Assembly (NCBI GenBank): GCA_026413225.1
Contig: CM048572.1
Span: 558,001-622,000, forward strand
DNA: 64,000 bases
Direction: 5' to 3'
Source of the DNA: Otis tarda
Taxonomy: Eukaryota > Chordata > Aves > Otidiformes > Otididae
The notes beneath the pieces were generated by a model. The model made no database searches and was not told where the DNA came from. It was given only the letters and a program-made list of their open reading frames with translations. This document shows, one piece after another, positions 18,201-30,286 of this stretch (its first letter is position 1; each line of letters starts with the position of its first letter). The translations under genes and the position numbers were made by a program.

Positions 18201-21200
18201 GGCTGTGACCAACTGAATGAGGAACGACAGCCTAGTTCACTGGCAACTCATAACAAAAGACCTCCCAAAAATTGGGGGGAAACAGTGAAGCTGGTGTAAG
18301 AGTAGTAAATACAGAGTAACAAAACTGATTTTGTGGAAATATACTCACTGTTTCTGAAAGCTTTAATATATTTGGGAAGCAACTGGTAACACCATTTAAG
18401 CTTAAGGCTGTAGAGATGAGAGCATACAAGAGAAAAACAGCCACAAAGGAGTAAGCTTTGACTGCAGAAGCAGTAAAGTTACTCAGATCAGAATTCATCC
18501 GGTCGCTTCTCTCCTAAACTGCCATGCTGTGAATACATACATATAAAACCAGAAGAACGGTAACAAAGTGAGTGCCAGTGAGTGAAAAGAATCAGAACTA
18601 AACCATCTGACACCCACGTTCAGTCTGCAGCTATGGAAAAGGAATACTTTCAGAGCTGCTTTGCTTACGTGCAGTATTTATACCCAATGAGTGAAAAGCA
18701 CCCAAGTCGGCAAGGTAAGCACTCCCTGCACAAACACCACCCAAACATTCCACATAGTAACACAGCTCCAAGAAAGTCATATGCACAGAAAATATGCTAC
18801 AGTATACCTACCTGATCATAAGATAAGGAAAGAATAGCGGAGTTCAGTACACAGCCATAAACATTAAGTGGAATGCATACCATCTACCAACAGATTTTCA
18901 TTCTGTGGGAAAGTCAAATCTTTCAACTACAACTAAAAACAATGTCAATGTTTTTGACATTCTCACTGCCAAAAACAGATAGGAGGCAAACCCCTTGAGG
19001 TTACTCTTCTCGTAGAAGAATTTAACAAACAGTTTCATTTCCTCATCAGAGTCATTCGCTCTGTACACAAACTCTAGCTCAGTTTTCCCAAAACCATGAA
19101 AGAACATACAGCTATAGAACAAAAAGGAGCACAAGTAAACCTGCAAAAGACAGGCAAATATATTTGGCAACACTGCTTCCAGGCCCAAGACACTGTTTCT
19201 GATAAACCTCTTACAGCCACAGAATTTAGCATTTCTTCCTTTTTTTTTCTTTTTAAAGACCTCCACAGTATCTAAAGAAGTAGACTGACATAAAATTAAT
19301 TTGTGTCTGTCTCTAGACTCAAACTATATGTTTCTGCCTCCTTCCAACCATCTTGTCAAAGATAGAAACTAGTCTTTTGCTAGGACTAGAGTCTGTATTA
19401 AACAGGAATTGCAATCCTTTGATTCAGGGTCTAATCCATGTATCTGGATAATCATACTAAAACAACTGCTCTCAAAGAGCAGTCTGCTGTCCAACCAGAG
19501 GCTTTGAGTGGTCCATAATATGTAGTAGTTTCAATTTTGCAGATCAGAAGGCTAACATGATTCAGAGGCGTGCACTGCTGAACCACACGCTGAGGACTGA
19601 CAGCATTCGCTGCGGGAAGCAGCGGCTTTGGAACAACCACAGCAGAAGAACGAGGAGGAACAAAATACAGAAACTGAAATCGTTACTTACAGTTAACGGA
19701 CAACTGGTGTGCCTAGGTAACTGGAAAAGTAATTTTTTTTTTAGAGTCTGCGGTCTTTAGTGTACCAAAATAATCTCAGCAAAACAAGCTGCTAATTTCA
19801 CACAGTATGGGCAATAACTTCTTTAAGGACAACCTGAACAATTTAGCAGAACTGACCAGCATGTACGTTCTTTAGAAGCAGACCTTCAATGTCAACAGGT
19901 GCACAACTATAGTCTTCATTTTTGCACTGATCTTCCTCTCCACTCAGAACAAATTCAGAGCATAGACATTCAAGGAAAATACCTCTACTTAGAATAAAAA
20001 GGAAGTATCCTTCAGTTTTCTTTAAACCTACAAAGCCTCAAACTTCTCATAAATCTACATTTAGAACGTGGCAACAATTCATCAACTGGCTTTAATGTTG
20101 TCTGTGATATTACAGAATTTGTGTTAAAAACAAAATCTGATTGCAACATTTTTTAACTGCCTGAAAACTTGGTAACTTTAAAGTCAGACTTTCATCTACC
20201 CATTGCAGTTCTTCCACGTAGGTCACAAGTTTATCATCAATTTTTTTTTCATATTTTCTCTTGTGAATGGGATGACAAAAATCTGTATGTTTAACAGAAA
20301 CCATGTTGTGAATGTAAGAGTTTTTTTTTTTTTAACAAGTAGTACTTAGACACTAACCCTTAAGGAACTGCTAAAAAAACACCAACTTAGACAGTTATAT
20401 AAACACAAGTACCTTTTTTCCTTAACTTGAAGAAACTGGGACATCAATGTCAAACTGCATTGTTCCAGCGAGGCTAAGCAGGATGTCAGTTCCTGTCACT
20501 CAAAGCATCAAGGCCAAAACAACTGTGAATTTGAGCAGTGTCCATTTGCTGATCCTTTCTGTCACTACCTCTTGTTAGCAGTCAGCCTTGAAGTGTATAT
20601 GCAAGGGCAGTCACATATCTTCCATATTGGAGATGGGACCTCAGAGGTCCTACTCCTTATTTGTAAGGCTGTTCACGGATACAAACGTGCAAAGTAAGCA
20701 ATTTTATCAAATTTAGCCACGTAGTTTGTTAATATAAGGGTACCCCTCATAATTCAGCACAACATGCAGTTTAATGTTGCTTCCAATATGAAAGCGAGTT
20801 GTTACAGAAAACTTATTATATTCACAAGTGACGATAATGAACTCTTCTCTATATATGTGTTAAAGGATCAACTGTAGCTATTTGGCACAGCAGCTGTGTT
20901 GTCTATAGTACCTCAGAAATTCTACATATGCTAAGACTTCTTTTTTTCCAAGAGTCTACTCTCGAGGAAGAGGGAATATTTACTAACTGATTTGCTAGTA
21001 ATTTATGCTAAAAGATATGGAGCATCAACCGCTCAGCAAGATGAAGAGTCCCTTCCCCGTCCCAAATCCTCCACTTAAGTGTTCCATATCAATGTTCCAA
21101 ATACCAATGGCTTTTTGTATTGGTTTGCACTTTTTTTTATAGACAAGCATTTCAACATCTTTAGACCATACAGAAAATCAAGAATCATAAAATGAAAGAT

Positions 21201-22379
21201 TTCCAAAACAAACCTGCACTTTTAGAAAGTCCAAAGGAACAGGCACACAAGCATGTTTCGCAGCATATGCTAACAAAAAACACTAATAACCCTGTATCCA
21301 TTACCAAGAGGATCAAGATATGAAATCAAAAGACAGTTAACACAGAACTGTGTATCTAATTCCAGACAACCGTAGTTTAATTCCATTTCACAACAAGACA
21401 AGCATTGTTGTGATTCATTTGAACTTGAAAAAACAGTTATCACCAGTTTCCACAAGTCAACACACACTAGTATCTTAAATCAATTCTGTGAACAATGAAG
21501 CCAAGTTTTCCTTTTCAGTAATTTTATTCTAATATGAAACATGAAGAAACAAGCACCCGAATAACTCCAATATAGTATGAAACTTTAATAAAAGTTGTTT
21601 AAAAAAAACAAAAGAGCAAAATTTTTAAAAATAAACCAAAAGGCTTGACTCCTAATCACACATCTTTCTGACATCAGCAAGAGTACTTTCAGACTTTCAA
21701 AGGAAAAAAAAAAAAAAAGAAACAAAAGATCTGCAGTTGAAACATTACTCCCAAAGACTGTTGAAACGCATAACATGAAGCTTCAGAGACAGACACTTTT
21801 ATTAACAGGAAGCTTAATTTTAAACAGTATATACAAATCACATGACTTTTCCAAAGTTGGGACCACCTAGTAATCTGTCAAAACAAAATTATGCTAATGA
21901 ATTACAGAAGCATCTGTGTAATGCAACTGCCTCTTTATTGAAGTACACCTTTATACAATCCTTCCACATATTCCTGTACTGTGAAATCAAATCCTCTCAG
22001 GACGCAGCGCTGCACAGGTTTTCAAATCTCACCTACACACCACATGAATAAAACTGTTGCCACTTACACCTCTCAGTTTTGCCTGACCATACACTTCAGT
22101 GTTCCATGATATGTCACACCAAAAGGCACTGTTCTACTTTGTCCAAAAAACAAAATGGTTTAAAGTTTACTATGTTTAAGTACAATGATTTGCAGGGAAT
22201 AGCACAATTTTTCAGACAATGCCCAAGTCTTAAAATTTATCACAAGCCAAGCAAGGATGAATTAAAAAAAAAAAAAATATCTACTTTTCACTTGTACAAT
22301 TACTTCCTTTCCAATTCTCTGGTTTTCCATGGAAAGTTTTACTGCACAGCAAAGGAAATGGCAACTCTTTACAGACTTT
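6221..22379. other. Long non-coding stretch between CPNE1 start and RBM12 3' end
   Basis: About 16 kb without a convincing coding exon. If CPNE1 is also transcribed from the RBM12 promoter, as known in mammals, this is part of its first intron; otherwise it is intergenic. Apart from a CR1 3'-end relic at 12765-12862 and scattered short homopolymers I recognise nothing. Open frames of 60-113 codons here have no recognisable family, splice partners or codon signal. Confidence 0.6.
12765..12862 (-). mobile_element. CR1 LINE 3'-end relic
   Basis: Read on the minus strand, this matches the conserved avian CR1 3' terminus: the reverse of GGTTGGAAAGGATCTTTAAG followed by the motif for a dominant lost-tail CR1 (CACCACTAAACCATGTCCCT in plus orientation). 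Only about 100 bp remain and the octamer tail has decayed, so the copy is old and non-coding. Confidence 0.85.
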
Positions 22380-23499
22380 GAATATAACAGCACAACTTTA
22401 TTGCAAAAATATATAGTAAACTCAGTAATTTCAAGTTTTGGAGAAAAATAAATTTTATCTCTGAATTTACCCATAGTAGTAATTCATGACAGAGTTGCTG
22501 AAGATAAAAGTTTCTTTCATATATAAACTAATTTAAAACTTTAGCTGGACTCCAATCTTCTACTAATAATCACCACTTTGGTTATCTTAGCAGAGACTCT
22601 ATGTAAGGAATTCAAGAGACACATGAGAAATACAACATCAATATCCAACTAGTGTCAAAGATCCTATCCCAACCGATTCATGTAATCCTAACAAATCAAG
22701 CTACTTAAACAATGAGTATTTTCAAGTTGTTACTTCTACTGCAAATGTTTTATAAGTGTACTATAACTCATAGGATAATGTTTGAGGTTAGCTATACTTG
22801 TGGCAAAAGTCTTATTCTGCACAGATATAATTGCAATATATAAATAACTAAAAAGATTATTCCACAAAGAACAGCTTGAATTTTACAGAACGATTCTGCT
22901 CATACTTATAGGAATTAGTTTGGTAGACACATCAGCAACGGGCATAATTCAACTGTTCATACAAGTGAGAATCTTGGAAAAAAATAAAGATACATACACA
23001 AAACAATTAATCTGTGTACACTGAGAATTCGTTCAGTTGCAGAGTAAAATCAGGACTTTAAACAAAGCTTTGACCTGTAAACAAAGCAAATCCAGCCAGC
23101 TTTTAACCCAATCTAGAAATAGCTAGCTATTTTACAATGGCTTGCAAGAGCACGCACTGAAGAGCTTCACTGACTTCATCTATTTCCCTTATCCGAAATT
23201 ATGTAAAACCAATCTAGATTCCTTGATAAGCACTGTGTTCAGTACAGTTTACCAGTTTCTATGACAAATAAGAATCTGTCCAGCTTCTCCACATATTTGT
23301 ACGGGAAAATCCACTGTGCATCTATCCTTGCGGTGTTTCTTATGTAACGGCTAACCCAGTGCCCTGTCTTATCAAAACCAATCTATTTTACGATTTAAAC
23401 AATCCACAGGTTCTATCCTGAAAATACTATAAAAACCAATCCGGATGGATTTATCACAGCACTATGAATATCTATTCTACAACTACTTCATATTAACAG
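22380..23499 (-). other. RBM12: Probable RBM12 3' UTR
   Basis: AT-rich sequence continuing downstream of the RBM12 stop codon with no splice structure called. The first canonical AATAAA on the minus strand is at 22397-22402, giving a UTR near 1.1 kb. Further AATAAA hexamers at 21934-21939, 21798-21803 and 21523-21528 could allow longer forms up to about 2 kb. Extent is inferred. Confidence 0.45.
22397..22402 (-). terminator. RBM12: Candidate RBM12 poly(A) signal (AATAAA)
   Basis: First AATAAA on the minus strand after the RBM12 stop. Distal alternatives lie at 21934, 21798 and 21523, so the main cleavage site cannot be chosen from sequence alone. Confidence 0.35.
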
Positions 23500-26142
23500 C
23501 TACCCTAAAACAAGTTTTACCTTTCTGGAGCCTATAGGTCTGTCATTTAAATCAACAACAGCTGCCATAGCTTCATCACGAGACTCGAATGCAACCATTG
23601 CTTCTCCAGTGGGCATGCCTTTTTCATTATATTTTAAGCACACTGAACCAGGAATCACTTGGTAGCCATAAAAGAAATCCAAAATTTCATCCACCGAAAC
23701 AGTAAAGGGCATATTTTGCACTTTAATGACAGTTGGTCCTGGCTTCCCAGACCCTGTTCCAAAACCTGGAGGTCCACTAATATGTATATTTCCTGGTCCA
23801 GGTCCAAAACCTGGAGGTCCACTTAAATGTCCAAGACCACTAGCAATTCCTGGAGGACCAGCACCAAAGGCAGGGGGTCCACTTAAATTGCCAGGACCAT
23901 TACCAAAAGTCTGAGGACCGCCTGCAAAACCTGCTGGTCCACTCAAACTACCAGGACCACCTGCAAAACCCGGGACCTCAATACCTGCACCAGGTAAGCC
24001 GCTAGTTGCAACCGTGGGTATTCCTGGTCTAGAATCGGGAAAGGCACCTATTCCAGGTGGTGGCAGAGGGGGACCAAATGTGCCAGACCCACTTAAGTTA
24101 CCAGGAAAATTAAATGGAGGACCGTTGTTTGCATCTTTAGAGTTTCCCCCCAAGAAGGCATGCTCATCCCCACCAGTGCCCTGTGCTCCTGGCACAGTCA
24201 CATTTCCTTGTATTGGTATTTTCAGTATCTTCTTCGCTTGAGATGGTGGGTTTCTCTCAATATCTCTCATTTCTTCTACAGTTATCAAACGCAAAACAAC
24301 ATCTCTTCCATTCAGTTTTTTACGGTGCAAACGCTCTGCCTTACGAGCATCATCTTCAGCTTTAAACTGAATGAGTGCTTGTCCTAAACCTTGCCCATTA
24401 TTATCAACAAGAATTTGTACAGAGCTTTCTTCTACTGCCAGTCCCTCTAGAAACTGAAGGACTTCCATTTTTGTTATATTGTATGGAATATTAGATATAT
24501 GTGCACACAATTTTGGCGAGCCTGGTTCTCCCTCAGCATTCATGAGGATTTCTCTCTGGTCATAGTTGAAGTTCTGCAACCTTTTACGAATCATATCTAT
24601 CTTTTCTAACATTGCCTTTTTAGTAATTGGATGAACTTGAATAAAGCGATTGCCTATGTACTGCTTATGATGACACAAAGCTGCTTTATAATCAGCTTCA
24701 TTCCTGAATTCAACAAAACCCTCTCCAATTGCCTTCCCATTAGGTCCATAAGCTATATAAATGCTGTCTTCAACTATATCCAGCTTTTTAAAAAAATCTA
24801 TCACATGTTTGTTCTCCGATTCAAAGGGAAGACCTTTCAAATAAACACAGAAACCTTGCTCATGTGGAGATCTTGACCGTGACCTCTTCTGTCCACTAGG
24901 AGATTTGGACCTAGAATGAGCCTGGGGGGCAGGAGGGTGTGACTGCCCAGAGGGACCCATGGTTTGCTTGAAAGTTATGTGGCCTCCAGCAGCCACCCAC
25001 TGTCTCTCTGTTGCAGGACTAACTTCAACATAGCGCTGAATCATCAGCATTCTGTTTCGCTTCAGTGCTTCAAACGTATCTTGAGGAGAAAAAAACTTAA
25101 CTAGTCCATTTCCATTATTTCGACCTACATGATCCTTCAGCATATGGACTGCATCCACACGGAGCCCAAGGAAAAAGTCTTTCACATCAGATTCTGTTGC
25201 AGAAAAGGGCATTCCATGAACACTGACATACAAGTCATCTGGATTGATTGGAATTGGCTTCACGCTACTTTGAGAATTCATCTGGATAGGATTTACAGGA
25301 TTCATGGGACCAATAAACAATGGATTCAAGCCGCTGTTCATATTCACTGCTGTTCCAGACCCATTCATTCCAGTGGGCAAAGGTGCTACGGGTGGAGGAT
25401 TCATAGGAGGCATTCCTGATATGGGAGGCATAGGTGTCATTGGAGGTACAGGGGGCACAGGGGGTATTGGAGGAACCGGAGGAACAGGAGGCAGTGTGGG
25501 TACAGGAGGTGGAACAGGTATCGGGGGAATAGAAGGCATTGGTGGCAAAGATGGCATAGCTGGGATAGGAGGGATTGGTGGAGGAGGTACTGTGTTCATT
25601 GGGGATGCTGTGCTAGGTACAGTTGAGCTAAACGTTGGGCTACCAAAGGTACTCCCAAGATTTGGAGGTGCAGTCCCCATACTGGCAGTAGAAAATGTGG
25701 GTATGTTTTTATTGCTTTCATGCACAGTAGTAGAAGCAGTTACTACACTAGGAGAAGGATTATTAAAGTTAGGTACAGTAGTAGGTAAGTTAACCCTTCC
25801 ACTCATTCCAGAACTAGGTGGTGGTCCCGACCTGCTAGCATTTGATGGTGGTATATCTAGATTGGCAGTTTCAAAACGCCTACGACTGAGTTCTATCATG
25901 TTCTGCATTTCAGTTTTACTGCTCAGCAATAGTGTTACTTTCGACCCTTTAATTGTACCACCTGTACGCATCATACCAAGCCTCGCATCTTCATCAGTGG
26001 CAAAAACGATGAAAGCCTCACCCAGTTCACCCCCTACAATATGCACGCCCCCATCAGGAATGGTCAATCCAGAGAAGAAGTGGCGAATGTCCATGGTCCC
26101 CGCCACAATCGGGAGACCTTGCAAGCGGATGACCACAGCCAT
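23500..26142 (-). CDS. RBM12: RNA-binding protein 12 (SWAN), complete single-exon CDS
   Basis: 880-residue nuclear RNA-binding protein with five RRM domains; the human protein is somewhat longer (932 as I recall). Domain order: RRM1 about 3-78 (VIRLQGLP); a Pro-rich array about 185-255 built from PPIPP/PPVPP units; RRM2 about 303-378 (LYVSVHGMPF); an Arg-Ser patch about 410-428; RRM3 about 430-505 (CVYLKGLPF); RRM4 about 543-620 (CAHISNIPY); a Gly-Pro-rich array about 675-803 with repeated LSGPPGFG units; RRM5 about 804-880 (VIKVQNMPF). The whole CDS is in one exon. The start is the ATG at 26142, six bases after the acceptor TTGTTTCAG ending at 26149. The open frame runs further upstream, but that part is intronic. 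Codons are AT-leaning, so the CDS is not GC-rich like the promoters. The gene sits inside the 5' region that mammalian CPNE1 also uses. Molecular role (splicing or RNA metabolism) is known only broadly. Confidence 0.97.
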   Translation of the reverse strand: MAVVIRLQGLPIVAGTMDIRHFFSGLTIPDGGVHIVGGELGEAFIVFATDEDARLGMMRTGGTIKGSKVTLLLSSKTEMQNMIELSRRRFETANLDIPPSNASRSGPPPSSGMSGRVNLPTTVPNFNNPSPSVVTASTTVHESNKNIPTFSTASMGTAPPNLGSTFGSPTFSSTVPSTASPMNTVPPPPIPPIPAMPSLPPMPSIPPIPVPPPVPTLPPVPPVPPIPPVPPVPPMTPMPPISGMPPMNPPPVAPLPTGMNGSGTAVNMNSGLNPLFIGPMNPVNPIQMNSQSSVKPIPINPDDLYVSVHGMPFSATESDVKDFFLGLRVDAVHMLKDHVGRNNGNGLVKFFSPQDTFEALKRNRMLMIQRYVEVSPATERQWVAAGGHITFKQTMGPSGQSHPPAPQAHSRSKSPSGQKRSRSRSPHEQGFCVYLKGLPFESENKHVIDFFKKLDIVEDSIYIAYGPNGKAIGEGFVEFRNEADYKAALCHHKQYIGNRFIQVHPITKKAMLEKIDMIRKRLQNFNYDQREILMNAEGEPGSPKLCAHISNIPYNITKMEVLQFLEGLAVEESSVQILVDNNGQGLGQALIQFKAEDDARKAERLHRKKLNGRDVVLRLITVEEMRDIERNPPSQAKKILKIPIQGNVTVPGAQGTGGDEHAFLGGNSKDANNGPPFNFPGNLSGSGTFGPPLPPPGIGAFPDSRPGIPTVATSGLPGAGIEVPGFAGGPGSLSGPAGFAGGPQTFGNGPGNLSGPPAFGAGPPGIASGLGHLSGPPGFGPGPGNIHISGPPGFGTGSGKPGPTVIKVQNMPFTVSVDEILDFFYGYQVIPGSVCLKYNEKGMPTGEAMVAFESRDEAMAAVVDLNDRPIGSRKVKLVLG

Positions 26143-26890
26143 GCTGCGCTGAAACAACACACACCTGCAGATGAGAAAAGGCAACGGCTATGTCAGACTA
26201 CTGTTTATGACACCATGCAATTACCTACAGACACCATCTACTATATTTGTTTACATACACCTAACAATATCTTGCAAAAATTAAGCATGTTTATATTCCA
26301 AGTTCCTTATTCATGTTTACTTCATACAGATTGAAGCATTAAACATTTACCAACACAATTAGTATACATTTTGCACTAGAAATTCCAAAATAACCATTAA
26401 ACTAAGAGCCACAAGTGTCAGTGAAAGAAAAAGAAAAAAAAAAAACCAAAAAGGAACAGCAAAATCAGAACTATTATATCAGTAGTTGAATATTTAATGG
26501 AACATAAGCAAAAGGAGTATTTTATCCAAGCAAACAAAATTAATTTACCATACACTGATATGATAGTCACTGTACCTGGCAAAATGACTGCGAAAAATTC
26601 TGCACACCTATAGGAAATAAACAATTCTCTCGTTTCAGGAGGAATTTATCTCCTGCCAGGTAAAGACGATCAGCAACATAACAGGGGGTTGGTTATGAAC
26701 AAAAACCCATTAGGGACAACTAGAAACAGTGAGACTCACATAACATCTTGACAGGGACCACGTAGATTATACTGATCTTATATTTTTCCCTTAGCAAAGG
26801 CAAGAGGTCCAGGTGACCATGAGGCTAGCTAACCATTATAAACTAGCCCAAGATATTTTGTGGGACATTATAAACTAGTCACAGACATTT

Positions 26891-26984
26891 TTGGGACATG
26901 GTTTAGTAGGCATGGTGGTGTTGGGTTGACGGTTGGACTTGATGATCTCAGAGGTCTTTTCCAACCATAATAACTCTATGTGGC
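26891..26984 (+). mobile_element. CR1 LINE 3'-end relic
   Basis: Plus-strand match to the avian CR1 3' terminus: GGGACATGGTTTAGTAGGCA, then GGTGTTGGGTTGACGG, then GAGGTCTTTTCCAACC, ending in a decayed tail (CTCTATG). Antisense to RBM12, about 740 bp upstream of its coding exon. Non-coding. Confidence 0.88.
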
Positions 26985-27856
26985 TATACAGACCTCACCT
27001 TAACTAGATTAACCTCTATGCATATCCTGGTTAGGTATTTGGCCTTTTCAACTTTGAAAAACAAGATAAAAAACTTTCCAATAGTTGCAGATGTTCTGTC
27101 TAATATTACACCTTCCATCTCAGGCACAAGTAAACGACTTTTACCTCTGCAGCTGAGGTTAGTCGAAGCTTAAGAGCAATTTTGAATAGGTAGATCTTGA
27201 CAGTTACCTTGTACATATTCTACAGAAGTGTCTGAGGTCCTATCAGAAGTTCAAGATGAACAGGAAACTAGGTAATTCTCACTTATTCTTGACAAACATT
27301 CAGTAAAGACTGAAAGTATCATATTAATAATACTAGCACAATTCACCAGTTCAGAAGCCAGCCTCTCACCCTAAACAGTCAATAGTAGCACCTTGTTTCA
27401 CCTGAGCCACTTCATTTCTGAAAATTCTAGACTTCCTAAGTACAAGCCAGTTCAGTATACGTATGGAAGACCTCCAAGTCTCCCATTAATCACATACAAA
27501 TGGTGTTAACCAAGCCTTCGAAATTTGAAATCAAGAATGAACCAGATGACACAATGCAATACCAGAAGGCAGTGCACGACCAAATGCTCCCGGCCATATG
27601 CCAAAGCCATCATCAACTAAAATCAGTAACTTATCTCCCAACATTTCACATTCAGCTAAGTATTGTATCACAGCATCCAGTGAAATCTTTACATCAGCTG
27701 CATTTGCCTGTCCAGGTTTTCTAATTGCTTCAGAGTAGACATGCCTTGAATACATCCTTAACCACTACATAAAGCCACTATCCAGCAATCCAACAATTTA
27801 ACCATGTCAGGCAAGGCTGAATTCAGTACTTCACAAAAACAAGAGTAACAATTCTT

Positions 27857-27871
27857 GGGGGGGGGGGGGGG
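27857..27871. repeat. Homopolymer G15
   Basis: Fifteen consecutive G on the plus strand in the RBM12 intron (C15 on the transcribed sense). Confidence 0.9.
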
Positions 27872-28169
27872 TAGTAATTATTTAATTATTTTGTTTGCAT
27901 GATGGAACTTCAGATTAGTCAAATGGGTATTTAAGAATTTTGTTTTGTTGCCCAATAAACCAGAACTAACCCCTTCCACACACTAATGAACTCAAGCTGG
28001 GGCACTGGCCCACATCCAGATGACACCAGAGAAGTGCAGAAAACCTGTCTCACTCATGGAACAGCAGACAAGCCCACTGCCACAAAGTCAGCTCTAGCCA
28101 CTGTGCATGAACATCCGATCCCTTACCACATCACCTTGAAAGAGAGACTGGAACTTGCAAGAAGGTCTA

Positions 28170-28235
28170 AAAAAAAAAAAAAAACCTAACAAAAAAAAAA
28201 CCACCCAAACAACCAAACAAAACACCCCAAATCTA
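28170..28235. repeat. A/C-rich low-complexity block
   Basis: A-runs broken by ACC and AAAC units, the same style as the block at 1061-1168, in the RBM12 intron. Confidence 0.6.
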
Positions 28236-30270
28236 GCTGTATGTACCACTAAGAAAACCCCTACTCCACCAAAGGATGGCAACAATAGAAAAGGGAATAC
28301 ATACTAAGCCCCCGGGATTATTTTTTTTAAAAGCAACTTTCCCATCTCCATGGCAACGTAACCAAAGCAACATCTTGTATTTATCTCTTATAGCGACATC
28401 TACATTTAACTTGAGAATAAAGTTCATTGCCCCATCATTTTCCAATGGCAAAGTAACCAGCCCACCAAAAAAAACCAGACCAAAGTAAAAACTGTCTATG
28501 TTATGTACACATCTGAGAAAGCATTTGCTTTTTGCACTGTTTTAAAACAGTAGTATTTTTCAATGATTCTGTAGTTTTATTTTAAATTTGCCTAACATTG
28601 ACAGCAATCCCTGAAATGAAAGTTAAAATGAAAATTCTGCCTACTTTAAGGAAGCCACACTAAAGGGATTGTAAAACCAAAGTTTATTACGTTATGCTAC
28701 AGGATTGCTTTTGAATTAGATGATACTGAGGCAAGCAAGCAGTATAAAAGCATCCCTGATTTTGCACCTATGCTTTGAGAACTAAAATAATACTAATAGC
28801 AAATCTCGCTAGGAGGTTTACATTATCTCTATTACCTATTATAGCAAGAAACGAGTTTGATAAATTTTTATGCATTGGGAGTTAGACATTTGAAGTTTCT
28901 TGTGTTAAATGCAAGATTACTTTTAGTTATTTCCTTACTAACGCAAACAGGATGACAATCTGATGTGGCCATTAGTTGAACAAAGGCAACTTGGAAAGGC
29001 TTTTCTGCTCAGATCTGCTGGTTTAGAACATCATATATTCTTGATCAGAAGTGAAACCTGCTAGGTAACTGCATTTAATAATGATTCCATCAATCTAGCC
29101 CAGAAGAGAAATTAACAGATAAAGTCACAAAAGAATTCTTAAGAGTTCAAGCACTTGAACATTTATATAACTGCTGGGAAAACGCAGGTGTTCCAATCTT
29201 GCACTAAATTCAAAACTTCATTATAAATGCTAAGAGATATCTTGAAGTTTTGCTACCAAAGTATTCTATTTAGGTCCACTAAATCACTATCGACCAAAAA
29301 AATCCAAACAGTGCTAGGAAAACTAGCTGCAATGACTTCAGAATAGTTAATTCCATGTATGATATTAAGCAAATTCTTGCTATCGAGCAAGAATTAACAG
29401 TAGCACTGTATGAATAAAAAGAATTTTAAGGACTTTATTCTCATCAAATACTTTTGGCAAAAAAAAAATACTTTGTCAACTCAAAATACTACTGCTTCAA
29501 GTTTTTCAGGATTTTAGTGCTTTAACAATGTCTTAGTTTCACTTCTGTGATTTAAAGAAAAATCACAAGGACCAAAAGGGCCAAATTTCAAATTTATAAG
29601 CACTCACAAGTCCATTTTTTTCCAAAATGCACTTAGGATACAGTAACCCACTCAAATTTTCCCACTGATGAAGAAGTAAAGCCTGCTCACATATTTCGTT
29701 GTTCACTTGTAATGATCAACATATATGCAGAGGCAACGTTAACTTCAGACACAGAACGGGCTACACGCCTGTCAAGCACGCATTGAAGGCTTTTGGTCGG
29801 GCTGTTAGATGTGTTCTGCTTTTCCCCTGCCTGCTATTCCCCTTGTACAAAAAGATACTTCAACGCAAAAGTGGGTTTTGCTGTCATTTTTTGTGTTTAG
29901 TATATTTTTGGAGAAATCAGAAGCACAAAATCCTAGCATTGTCAAGCCACCCCCATTAGCAAGCAGAGATCAAAAACTGAGAGTAAAGGGCTGCCAACAA
30001 CCAATCTGATTCAACTTATCTGATGAAACTTAACAGCATGTTTACGTGTCTGGACACTAACATCTCTAAAAATGCTGATGTTACAAGATGACAGCACCAC
30101 TTCTTCCACCTAGGTGCTAGTCAGTAAAATAAGCAGAATTTGGGTCACGTGCATAAATTGATAAAAACACCAGACTAGTCTTTTAAGATGTATGCTTTTT
30201 CAATTTAAGAGAAGTTTAGAAGATTCAACTTAGTCTCTGGGGAGTATTAAAGTACAATAACCAGGCAGTA

Positions 30271-30286
30271 CACACACACACACACA
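30271..30286. repeat. CA dinucleotide microsatellite (8 units)
   Basis: Eight perfect CA units in the RBM12 intron. Confidence 0.85.

Noticed and set aside
25304-26152. 282-codon plus-strand open frame antisense to RBM12
   Set aside because: It is Gly-rich (GGTGG-type) only because the opposite strand encodes the Pro-rich array; Pro codons read backwards give Gly codons and no stops. No promoter or splice context on the plus strand.
26143-26184. In-frame extension of RBM12 upstream of ATG 26142
   Set aside because: It crosses the TTTCAG acceptor at 26149-26150, so it is intronic; the known protein begins MAVVIRLQGL.
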